DNA of 5,653 nt from Candidatus Bathyarchaeota archaeon (GTDB lineage Archaea > Thermoproteota > Bathyarchaeia > Bathyarchaeales > B26-1): positions 1 through 5,653 of the forward strand of contig QMYL01000078.1 in assembly GCA_003662645.1 (NCBI GenBank). The letters are read 5' to 3'. This document shows, piece after piece, positions 1-5,653 of the stretch (position 1 is the stretch's first letter; every line of letters starts with the position of its first letter). Both the position numbers and the translations under genes were made by a program. The notes under the pieces were generated by a model. That model was given only the letters and a program-made list of their open reading frames with translations. It ran no database searches and was not told the origin of the DNA.

Positions 1-2097
1 ACCGGCATGAATACGGAGTTCGGTAAGATAGCCGGCATGATACAGGAGACCGAGGAGAAGACCCCGCCGTTGAAGGCTAAACTGAACAGGTTCGCAAAGA
101 AGCTGTCCATATTTATAGTCTTAGTATGCGCCTTGATCTTCATCCTCGAGATGGTGAGGGAGCCGACAGCCGGGGCGAACCTGCTGAAGTTCTTCATGAC
201 CGCCGTAGCCCTCGCAGTCTCAGCGGTTCCGGAGGGCCTACCAGCCATCGTCACGATATGCTTGGCCCTAGGTGCGAGGGAACTCGCCAAACGCAACGCC
301 GTTATAAGGAAGCTCGCGGCGGCTGAGACCCTAGGCTCTACAACTGTGATATGCTCGGACAAGACTGGAACCCTAACTAAGGGCGAGATGACCGTCAGGA
401 GGATATACTACAACGGGCGGGTTGTGGAGGTTACAGGTTCAGGCTACGAGCCTAAGGGGGAGTTCATACAGGGCTCCGAGAAGGTCAACCCGGAAAATGA
501 CGACTCCCTAGGCCTACTCCTCAGGATCGGGGCCCTATGCAACAACTCACGCCTGGACAGGGACGAGAATGGGTGGCGGATTATCGGAGACCCAACTGAG
601 GGAGCCCTCGTCGTAGCGGCCCATAAAGCCGGCCTGGTACAGGAGGAGCTGGAGAAGGTCTACCCAAGGGTTGGGGAGATACCCTTCAGCTCAGAGAGGA
701 AGAGGATGACAACCATACATAAACTCCCGAATGGTGAGGTTCATGCATACGTCAAGGGAGCCCCAGAGATAATCCTGGAAAGGTGCAGGTGGATACTTAA
801 GGACGGAGAGGAGAGGAGGCTAACCAGAGAGGAAAAACGTAGGGTCCTAAGGGTCAACGAGGAGTTCGCAAACGACGCCTTGAGGGTTCTGGGCATGGCC
901 TACCGGAGGCTGGAGGGCTTCTCCGAGAAGAGGGTAAGGGAGGACTACATCGAGAGGGACCTAGTCTTCGTCGGCTTGATGGGGATGATAGACCCCCCAA
1001 GGGATGAGGTTAAAGAAGCAATAAAGCTCTGCAAGAGGGCCGGTATAAAGCCGGTTATGATAACTGGGGACCATAAGCTGACGGCGGTGGCTGTTGCCAG
1101 GGAGATAGGTATACTGGAGGATGGAGGCCTAGTGCTAACTGGCGAGGAGCTCGACAGGATACCAGACGATGAGTTTGAGAGGATAGTCGAGGACGTGAAG
1201 GTCTACGCGAGGGTCTCACCGGAGCACAAACTCCGCATAGTGAAGGCCTTGAAGAAGAAGGGCCACATAGTAGCCATGACCGGCGACGGAGTCAACGATG
1301 CACCAGCCCTCAAGGTCGCCGATATAGGGGTTGCGATGGGGATAACGGGGACCGACGTGACTAAGGAGTCCTCAGACATGATACTGATGGATGACAACTT
1401 CGCAACGATAGTGAACGCAGTAAAGCATGGGAGGATAATCTACGACAACATAAGGAAGTTCGCCTTCTTCCTGATGAGATGCAACTTCGACGAGCTGGCG
1501 GTGATCGGAACCTTCGCCTTGCTGGGGATGCCCCTACCGCTAACGGCAGCCATGATACTGTGGATAAACCTAGTAACCGATGGGGGACCAGCCACCGCCC
1601 TAAGCATGGATCCACCGCTCGAGGATGTCATGGCCCGCCCGCCAAGGGATCCCAAGCAGGGCGTCCTATACGGCCGAGTTCTCCAGATAATAATATCCTT
1701 CATCTGCCAGTACGTCGGGACAACGGTCATCTTCCTCCTCGTCTACGAGTACGGCCTCTTCACAGCCGGTATGAGCGAGCCTGAGAGGTTAATGAAGGCC
1801 CAGACCATGTGCTTCGTTCAGGCGACGTTGAGGGAGTTAGTCGTAGTGTGGAACTGCCGTTCAGAGACGAAGTCAGCCTTCAAGTTGAGCTGGACATCGA
1901 ATAAGTTCCTGCTCATAGCCGAGCTAATCTCAATAATATCGACGGTTCTTATACTTTATGTGCCGATACTCCAAGTGATGTTCGGAACGGTTCCGCTCGG
2001 GGTTATGGAGTGGCTCCTAGTAGGCTCGATAGCGACCTCAGGGCTACTATTGATGCCGGAGTACCTATACGAGAGGAAGGTCCTCAAGTGGAGGTAA
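1..2097 (+). CDS. Calcium-type (P2A) cation-transporting P-type ATPase, 5'-truncated by the window edge
   Basis: This membrane pump uses ATP to move cations, most likely Ca2+, across the cytoplasmic membrane. The frame is open to base 1, and the first codons (T-G-M-N-T-E-F-G-K-I-A) are family-internal sequence, so the ATG at 7 is not the start. The N-terminal part (M1, M2 and the actuator domain with its TGE loop) lies outside the window. Numbering from the Met at 7: M3 about 33-48, M4 with PEGLP at 75-79, phosphorylated Asp118 in DKTGTLT, nucleotide-domain KGAPE 250-254, TGD 353-355, TGDGVNDAP 425-433, then M5-M10 to about 686. Calcium-site residues known from SERCA are all found by hand alignment: Glu76, Asn493, Glu496, Asn521, Thr524, Asp525 and Glu620 (SERCA E309, N768, E771, N796, T799, D800, E908). 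That favours Ca2+ over H+ or Na+/K+, but substrate is inferred. No T-run terminator follows the TAA. pdxJ is next on the same strand but has its own promoter signal. Confidence 0.95.
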   Translation, partial: TGMNTEFGKIAGMIQETEEKTPPLKAKLNRFAKKLSIFIVLVCALIFILEMVREPTAGANLLKFFMTAVALAVSAVPEGLPAIVTICLALGARELAKRNAVIRKLAAAETLGSTTVICSDKTGTLTKGEMTVRRIYYNGRVVEVTGSGYEPKGEFIQGSEKVNPENDDSLGLLLRIGALCNNSRLDRDENGWRIIGDPTEGALVVAAHKAGLVQEELEKVYPRVGEIPFSSERKRMTTIHKLPNGEVHAYVKGAPEIILERCRWILKDGEERRLTREEKRRVLRVNEEFANDALRVLGMAYRRLEGFSEKRVREDYIERDLVFVGLMGMIDPPRDEVKEAIKLCKRAGIKPVMITGDHKLTAVAVAREIGILEDGGLVLTGEELDRIPDDEFERIVEDVKVYARVSPEHKLRIVKALKKKGHIVAMTGDGVNDAPALKVADIGVAMGITGTDVTKESSDMILMDDNFATIVNAVKHGRIIYDNIRKFAFFLMRCNFDELAVIGTFALLGMPLPLTAAMILWINLVTDGGPATALSMDPPLEDVMARPPRDPKQGVLYGRVLQIIISFICQYVGTTVIFLLVYEYGLFTAGMSEPERLMKAQTMCFVQATLRELVVVWNCRSETKSAFKLSWTSNKFLLIAELISIISTVLILYVPILQVMFGTVPLGVMEWLLVGSIATSGLLLMPEYLYERKVLKWR

Positions 2098-2157
2098 AGG
2101 GTGGAAACTGCAAAGCCTAAGCATCAGCTTCTAAAATTAAGGGTTAAAGCCGTGGAG

Positions 2158-2248
2158 CCGATGGTAGGTTTGTATAGACCTATGGACTTAATTCATGCGG
2201 GGAAAGGTAAACTGGGTATCCAGAAAGGATGAAACCTTAAACCATCGG
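2158..2248 (+). other. Possible folded RNA element between the ATPase gene and pdxJ
   Basis: The 210-base gap 2098-2307 has no convincing gene but can be folded by hand. An 8-bp perfect helix pairs 2158-2165 (CCGATGGT) with 2241-2248 (ACCATCGG). Inside it, directly stacked on it, is hairpin 2166-2171/2176-2181 (six pairs, one of them G-U). A second arm pairs 2204-2208 with 2234-2238 and carries hairpin 2212-2215/2220-2223. Both hairpin loops read GTAT. Together this makes a three-way junction. An AT-rich stretch at about 2131-2139 (CTAAAATTA) would place a transcript start near 2158-2161, as a TATA box for it. No known RNA family is recognised, and an 8-bp helix can occur by chance in a region this size. 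It could also be the 3' untranslated region of the ATPase mRNA. Confidence 0.22.
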
Positions 2249-2261
2249 GAGGCGACGTCAA

Positions 2262-2282
2262 ACCGTGAGGTACCGTTAAATA
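2262..2282 (+). promoter_or_regulatory. pdxJ promoter: TATA-like box with an upstream ACCGT direct repeat
   Basis: TTAAATA at 2276-2282 resembles an archaeal TATA box. Its centre is about 29 bases before the GTG start of pdxJ, which predicts transcription starting at or just before the start codon, i.e. a leaderless message. No Shine-Dalgarno sequence precedes the GTG, which agrees with this. Just upstream, ACCGT occurs twice (2262-2266 and 2272-2276) exactly 10 bases apart, one turn of the helix. The second copy abuts the TATA box where the TFB recognition element sits. The repeat could bind a regulator on one face of the DNA, or be chance. Confidence 0.5.
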
Positions 2283-2307
2283 CAAGTGTTCGGCCTATTA
2301 TCCGCTG

Positions 2308-3045
2308 GTGATCGTGGTGGTTAGGCTCAGCGTTAACGTTGACCATGTTGCCACCCTCCGTGAGGCTAGGGGAGGGATCGAACCCGACCCGGTTGCGGCA
2401 GCCGTCATCTGTGAACTCGCCGGGGCAGATGGGATAACCGTCCACCTTAGGGGTGATAGGCGGCACATAAAGGAGAGGGATGTCCGCCTCCTCAGGAGTA
2501 TCGTGAAGACCGAGTTGAACCTCGAGATGGCCATTACTGAGGAGATGGTGAACTTCGCCCTAGAGGTGAAGCCTGACCAGTGCACCCTAGTACCCGAGAG
2601 GCCGGGGGAGAGGACGACGGAGGGAGGGCTGGACGTAATTAAGAATATGGAGGCCGTTAAGGAGGCTGTGAAGAGGCTGCGTGAAGCCGGGATCAGGGTC
2701 AGCATCTTCGTTGAACCAGATGATGAACAGATTAGGGCCGCCAAGGAGGCTGGAGCCGACAGGGTGGAGCTGAACACGAGGGCGTACTCGGAGGCATCAA
2801 CCCTTGAGGAGAGGGAGATGGAGCTGGAGAGGCTCAACCACGCCGCCCATGTGGCGGGGGAGCTGGGCCTTGGGGTCAACGCGGGGCACGGTTTGAACGT
2901 CCGCAACCTTGGTCCAGTCGCTGAACTCCCCAACCTCCTTGAGGTTAGTATAGGGCACAGCATAATCTCGAGGGCTGTCTTCTTGGGTTTGGAGGGGGCT
3001 GTAAAGGAGATTCTGGAGGTGTTGAGGAGAAAAACCGGTCAATAA
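2308..3045 (+). CDS. pdxJ: Pyridoxine 5'-phosphate synthase PdxJ
   Basis: PdxJ is a cytoplasmic TIM-barrel enzyme of the DXP-dependent vitamin B6 pathway. It condenses 3-amino-2-oxopropyl phosphate with 1-deoxy-D-xylulose 5-phosphate to give pyridoxine 5'-phosphate. The 245 residues match the usual length of about 240 and align with E. coli PdxJ at an offset of +1 through the conserved positions. Catalytic residues are His46, Glu73 and His194. Ligand residues are Asn10, Asp12-His13, Arg21, Arg48, His53, Thr103, Gly195 and Gly216-His217. Recognisable blocks are [47 protein letters not shown] and SIGHSI. The conserved E-L/I-H-T-G block instead reads E-L-N-T-R (154-158). The GTG at 2308 is chosen because it gives a full N-terminus and suits the TATA spacing; GTG at 2314 or 2317 is possible. 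The gene is intact. It overlaps the convergent radical SAM gene by 7 bases at its 3' end. PdxJ in an archaeal setting is unexpected, since PdxS/PdxT is the usual archaeal route. Confidence 0.95.
   Translation: MIVVVRLSVNVDHVATLREARGGIEPDPVAAAVICELAGADGITVHLRGDRRHIKERDVRLLRSIVKTELNLEMAITEEMVNFALEVKPDQCTLVPERPGERTTEGGLDVIKNMEAVKEAVKRLREAGIRVSIFVEPDDEQIRAAKEAGADRVELNTRAYSEASTLEEREMELERLNHAAHVAGELGLGVNAGHGLNVRNLGPVAELPNLLEVSIGHSIISRAVFLGLEGAVKEILEVLRRKTGQ
3030..3034 (-). terminator. T-run after the radical SAM gene, possible archaeal terminator
   Basis: Read on the minus strand, five T residues lie four bases past the TGA stop of the radical SAM gene (TGA, CCGG, TTTTT, CTCC). Archaeal RNA polymerase often terminates at short T-runs without a hairpin. 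The run sits inside the last codons of pdxJ on the other strand, so it may simply reflect the lysine codon there. Confidence 0.3.
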
Positions 3046-3857
3046 TAGACCTTTACGCGGTCCTCACCAAGCCTCTCCTTTAGGGCTTCCGCCACGATCG
3101 AGAGTTTCTCCCCCGATGCCTTAAAGACCGAGCTTTCCGATGGGGGTCTATCTATCGTGTATACCTGGACTAGCTTTGGGTTTACACCCGAGAGGAGTTC
3201 AGCCATCCTAGAGGCTTCCTCAGGTCCGTAATTCCTTAACCCCTCATCTGTTGAGTCTATAACCATAACCTGCACGATGAGCCTATCCCCAATCAGCTTC
3301 TTCAAAGTTGCAAGGTGCTTAATTATGTCCATAACCTCCATATCAACGACGGGTCTATTTATCCTGAGGAACCTCTCCTGATCCGCTGTGTCGAGCTTGG
3401 CCACGACAAGATCGAACTCGGCTAGTCCCTCCCTAACCCTCCCGCATCCCAGGAGAGAGGAGTTTGTCAGTATTATTATCGGGACGTCCAGTCCGAATTC
3501 CCCTAGGACCTCTCTCACACGCCTGACGGATTCGCCGAGCTTGGGGTTTAGGGTTGGCTCCCCATTCCCGGAGAAGGTTACGACATCTATCTCATCCGGG
3601 TTTAAACCTGGACTCTTCAACTTACACCTAAGTGAATCGGCTATCTGGCTTGGGGTTGGGTAATCCCTCAACCCGCTTGGGTCTACCAGTAGGTTGTCTG
3701 TCCTACCGAGCTGGCAGTAGACGCAGTCGAAGGAGCAAGTCTTCCTCATGAGGGGGAGCGGGTTTATCCCAAGTGATAGACCGAACCGCCTGGACCTAAC
3801 CGGTCCATAGACGACCTTCCCCATCTCGAGGTGTAGTCTCTTATCTCTAATTGACAT
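3039..3857 (-). CDS. Radical SAM protein, COG0731 type, function unknown
   Basis: This protein should bind a [4Fe-4S] cluster and S-adenosylmethionine and do radical chemistry on an unknown substrate. Numbered from the upstream TTG at 3866, the cluster motif is C44-x3-C48-x2-C51 (CSFDCVYC), preceded by [19 protein letters not shown], the typical opening of this family. The SAM-binding GNGEPTL is at 100-106, followed by ILTNSSLL (132-139), the strand around VAKLDT, and the family-typical tail YTIDRPPSE. The family is often labelled wyosine synthase. However, the only other cysteines are C81 and C141, so the extra N-terminal cysteine cluster of Taw1/TYW1 is missing and I do not assign that role. 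I chose the ATG at 3857, three bases after GGAG. TTG 3866 suits the TATA spacing for a leaderless start, and ATG 3824 would still keep the conserved core. The gene ends by overlapping pdxJ tail to tail. Confidence 0.88.
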   Translation of the reverse strand: MSIRDKRLHLEMGKVVYGPVRSRRFGLSLGINPLPLMRKTCSFDCVYCQLGRTDNLLVDPSGLRDYPTPSQIADSLRCKLKSPGLNPDEIDVVTFSGNGEPTLNPKLGESVRRVREVLGEFGLDVPIIILTNSSLLGCGRVREGLAEFDLVVAKLDTADQERFLRINRPVVDMEVMDIIKHLATLKKLIGDRLIVQVMVIDSTDEGLRNYGPEEASRMAELLSGVNPKLVQVYTIDRPPSESSVFKASGEKLSIVAEALKERLGEDRVKVYY

Positions 3858-3887
3858 AGGCTCCAAGGTCTTTATGGTTAGGTCTGA

Positions 3888-3893
3888 GATAAA
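3888..3893 (-). promoter_or_regulatory. TATA-like box for the radical SAM gene
   Basis: On the minus strand TTTATC follows AAATC and its centre lies about 25 bases before the TTG at 3866 and 33 before the ATG at 3857. This is archaeal TATA spacing for a leaderless or very short-leader transcript. It implies the radical SAM gene can be transcribed independently of the membrane-protein gene upstream of it. Confidence 0.4.
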
Positions 3894-3903
3894 GATTTCC
3901 TAC

Positions 3904-3908
3904 AAAAA
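3904..3908 (-). terminator. T-run after the small membrane-protein gene, possible terminator
   Basis: The minus strand reads CCTCCTTTTTGTAGG about 40 bases past the stop of the 65-residue gene. The five T residues, just before the TATA-like box of the next gene, could end the top6A transcript. No stable hairpin precedes them, so the call rests on the T-run alone. Confidence 0.3.
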
Positions 3909-3946
3909 GGAGGTTGGGTGCATAGAGGATGGTGGACGCCGATGAA

Positions 3947-4144
3947 CTAACTCGTCTTCGCTATCAACATGATTATTCCAAGGATTATCAGGGCTATCCC
4001 GGCTATTATGAATACGACGGCTGATACTCCAGCAGCCTCGATATTCTCGTATGTGTAATAGGAGAGGAGCACGCCCATTATCAAGATGATTATACCCATC
4101 AACTTCTCGGCCAGTATCAGACCCGTCGGCGCATCCTCACTCAA
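3947..4144 (-). CDS. Small membrane protein with two transmembrane helices, function unknown
   Basis: The predicted product has 65 residues: a short polar N-terminus (MSEDAPTGLILAEK), a hydrophobic helix at about 15-31, a short loop holding YENIEAAG (about 32-39), a second helix at about 40-62, and the tail AKTS. Both helices are rich in Ile, Leu, Val and Gly, with GxxxG-like spacing in the second region, which is common in packed membrane hairpins. There is no cleavable signal peptide. The start is TTG at 4144, chosen because the polar N-terminus is kept; an internal ATG (residue 16) would cut into the first helix. The gene begins 27 bases after the top6A stop on the same strand and is probably cotranscribed with it. 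I do not recognise the family, and no function follows from the context. Confidence 0.72.
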   Translation of the reverse strand: MSEDAPTGLILAEKLMGIIILIMGVLLSYYTYENIEAAGVSAVVFIIAGIALIILGIIMLIAKTS

Positions 4145-4171
4145 CCAACCAGCCCCCTAACGAGGAATGAT

Positions 4172-5266
4172 CTAGGCACCCAGCTCGCTCAACCTCTCCG
4201 GCAGGTACTTATCAACTATGTGGGTGAGCCCATACCTCGAGAAGGCCTCAAGCTCACACTTCTTCTTTATCTTCATGAAGTTCGCTATCTCCCTCTGCCA
4301 TATGCCACCCTTATACCTCGGGTCCTTACTGAGCTCGCTCAACCTCTTTATGTCCAGCGGGCTCAGCTTCTCGCTCGGCAGCTTGTAGTTGACTATATCC
4401 GACGCCCAGACCCCCGCCCACTCGGCATCTGGGGTCGTCAACTCCCTTAGATGGGCCGCATTCGCCGAGCCTGAGATTATGACCATGGCTATATGCATAC
4501 CCCACGGATCCGCATCGGTGAATATGTAGACTGGGAGCCCAAGCTCGTTGTTCAGCCTCCTTATGAAGTATCTGGTTGAGCGTGGCGCTTGGCCTGAGGT
4601 GTAGATCAGTATGGCGTTGAACTTCTTGTAAACCTGCTCCTCTATGAACCTTGTGAACATGGCGCCCTTCTCGATGACTATAACCTTATCGGCAGTCGTC
4701 TTCACGAACTTGGCGTTTGTTAGGGCTGGGCCTATCATCATGCCATCCGGATGTGATGTCAGGTTTAACCGTCTATTCTCGTATCCTGGAACCGTATACC
4801 GGATGGTTAGGTCTCCGAATACCGCTGAACGCTCCTCAGGGAAGACGTTGAAGTCCTCACGTGGGTAACCTATCACCGTCTCTAGGTCGGTTATTATGTT
4901 ATCTGACTCCGACTGGTCGTCGAAGGCTATATCGTAGGCCTGCGCCGAGTAGTAGACATCCCTCAGGGTGCTCGTCTTCCTCTGCCTTATCAGTTCACGG
5001 ACGAAGTAGGCGGTCCAGACCATCTGTGTGAAGGGGCGTAGGTGGCTGACAACCCTGGCGCTCCTCTTAATAGTCTTCTCGCCGAGGGCGTACTGCCTAA
5101 GCTCGGGGCTGTAGAATATGTTACTCGTCGACCTGCTCTTCATCTCTATCCAGGGAAACTCGCCGTTCTCTATCTGCCCGCATATCCTCCTACCTATCTC
5201 CTCCAAGCTCTTGACGACCAGTTCCTTCCGGTCTAAACTCTTAACCTTCGGGCTCAATTTACTCAT
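4172..5266 (-). CDS. top6A: DNA topoisomerase VI subunit A (Spo11-like, type IIB)
   Basis: Top6A is the DNA-cutting subunit of the A2B2 enzyme that relaxes and unlinks DNA by passing one duplex through a double-strand break, with ATP hydrolysed by Top6B. The 364-residue length fits archaeal Top6A (about 370-390). The winged-helix (5Y-CAP) domain, about 70-140, carries the catalytic Tyr106 in LRDVYYSAQ, the second Tyr of the pair by comparison with Spo11 DIFY. The Toprim domain, from about 190, has Glu199 (VIVIEKGAMF) and Asp251/Asp253 (TDADPWG), which bind Mg2+. Other family blocks are FDDQSESDN, FPEERSAVFG, SHPDGMMIGP, GQAPRSTR, SGSANAAHLRELT and SKDPRYKGG. The gene is intact, with ATG at 5266 supported by an upstream purine-rich site. 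Its usual partner gene top6B is not adjacent: a 111-residue unknown gene lies 39 bases upstream, and a small membrane-protein gene 27 bases downstream. Confidence 0.97.
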   Translation of the reverse strand: MSKLSPKVKSLDRKELVVKSLEEIGRRICGQIENGEFPWIEMKSRSTSNIFYSPELRQYALGEKTIKRSARVVSHLRPFTQMVWTAYFVRELIRQRKTSTLRDVYYSAQAYDIAFDDQSESDNIITDLETVIGYPREDFNVFPEERSAVFGDLTIRYTVPGYENRRLNLTSHPDGMMIGPALTNAKFVKTTADKVIVIEKGAMFTRFIEEQVYKKFNAILIYTSGQAPRSTRYFIRRLNNELGLPVYIFTDADPWGMHIAMVIISGSANAAHLRELTTPDAEWAGVWASDIVNYKLPSEKLSPLDIKRLSELSKDPRYKGGIWQREIANFMKIKKKCELEAFSRYGLTHIVDKYLPERLSELGA

Positions 5267-5268
5267 GA

Positions 5269-5276
5269 CTCCTCTC
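5269..5276 (-). promoter_or_regulatory. Ribosome binding site for top6A
   Basis: The minus strand reads GAGAGGAG, ending two bases before the ATG at 5266; the GAGG core is four bases from the start. It matches the anti-Shine-Dalgarno end of archaeal 16S rRNA and supports this start. It also suggests top6A is translated from a message with a leader, in contrast to pdxJ. An AATATT at 5291-5296 is at TATA distance but may be chance. Confidence 0.5.
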
Positions 5277-5305
5277 TTCTTCTACTGATCAATATTCCAC
5301 TCAGA

Positions 5306-5641
5306 TTACCTTAACCCCTCTATGGAGGCCTCTATTATCCCCTCCTTATTCATCGAAGCCGACTTGGCCTGTATCTTGACCAAGCTTACACCCTCCTTCA
5401 ACATCTCATAAAGCTCTGACCCGGCGCTCAGGATCACCTCCGGTATGAGCTCCCTCCACCTCTTACCCATGAAGCCCAGAACCCTAACATTCACCGAGTT
5501 TTCACTGTGCTTATTCTTGACGTAGACCAATATCGTCCTGTACGGCTTAGCATCGAAGACCTCGCTGTCAACGTACTCATTCGTCGTCACGTAGTCTGAG
5601 AAGACCATCTGCCTCTTATAGAGCTTATTTACGTCGGGCAT
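5306..5641 (-). CDS. Hypothetical protein upstream of top6A, beta-rich, start uncertain
   Basis: I do not recognise this 111-residue protein. It has alternating hydrophobic stretches such as RTILVYVKN, SVNVRVLGF, VSLVKIQAK and GIIEASIEG, with a GKRWRELIP turn and an SAGSELYEML segment between them. That pattern suggests a small beta-sandwich, as in some binding or structural modules, but this is a reading of the pattern and not a family match. There is no signal peptide, membrane segment or cysteine. The ATG at 5641 has GAGAGG directly against it with no spacer, which is poor as a ribosome site. The frame stays open to the window edge (G-S-E-R before the Met), so the true start may lie beyond the window and the entry may be partial. 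It is 39 bases upstream of top6A on the same strand, so cotranscription is likely. Confidence 0.65.
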   Translation of the reverse strand: MPDVNKLYKRQMVFSDYVTTNEYVDSEVFDAKPYRTILVYVKNKHSENSVNVRVLGFMGKRWRELIPEVILSAGSELYEMLKEGVSLVKIQAKSASMNKEGIIEASIEGLR

Positions 5642-5653
5642 CCTCTCAGAGCC

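Noticed and set aside
1361..1730. Several antisense and alternate frames within the ATPase
   Set aside because: They lie wholly inside the well-supported ATPase frame and show no protein-family pattern.
2152..2232. Short reading frame of 26 codons from GTG in the ATPase-pdxJ gap
   Set aside because: No ribosome binding site, no recognisable pattern, and it covers the segments that fit better as paired RNA.
2228..2236. C-box-like AGGATGA suggesting a C/D guide RNA
   Set aside because: It mismatches the C box at one position, and there is no CTGA D box on the same strand in the gap.
2254..2259. GACGTC palindrome upstream of pdxJ
   Set aside because: A single 6-base palindrome is expected often by chance and has no partner nearby.
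2298..2963. Long minus-strand frame of 221 codons opposite pdxJ
   Set aside because: Serine- and leucine-rich shadow of a certain gene, with no family motifs.
3907..4024. Plus-strand AAGGAGG followed by a 31-codon frame from ATG 3929
   Set aside because: The site is 15 bases from the ATG, too far for a Shine-Dalgarno, and the frame is antisense to the small membrane-protein gene.

Overview
The window looks like a piece of an archaeal chromosome, probably from a thermophile. It carries a full-length A subunit of DNA topoisomerase VI. Two genes have TATA-like boxes placed for leaderless or nearly leaderless transcripts. Ile ATA, Leu CTA and Arg AGG/AGA codons are used heavily throughout. I cannot fix the phylum; a deep-branching TACK-type archaeon (for example Korarchaeota-like) is a guess only. 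Topoisomerase VI also occurs in a few bacteria, so the domain call rests on several modest signals together.

Layout, left to right. On the plus strand, 1-2097 is the C-terminal three quarters of a calcium-type P-type ATPase whose start lies outside the window. A 210-base intergenic region (2098-2307) holds a possible folded RNA element and the pdxJ promoter. Next comes pdxJ (2308-3045), pyridoxine 5'-phosphate synthase. The rest of the window is read from the minus strand. From the right edge leftwards it holds a 111-residue protein of unknown function with a beta-rich look, top6A, a 65-residue two-helix membrane protein, and a radical SAM protein of the COG0731 type with its own promoter. 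The radical SAM gene meets pdxJ tail to tail, and the two overlap by 7 bases.

The genes do not form one evident pathway: ion transport, vitamin B6 synthesis, an uncharacterised radical SAM enzyme, a membrane peptide and a DNA topoisomerase subunit. The most surprising gene is pdxJ. The PdxJ reaction needs 1-deoxy-D-xylulose 5-phosphate, which archaea are generally not known to make, and archaea normally make PLP with PdxS/PdxT. All the PdxJ catalytic and ligand residues I can align are present, but the usually conserved HTG motif reads NTR. A second oddity is that top6A has no top6B beside it in the visible sequence. I found no CRISPR array, tRNA, rRNA, insertion sequence or attachment site.
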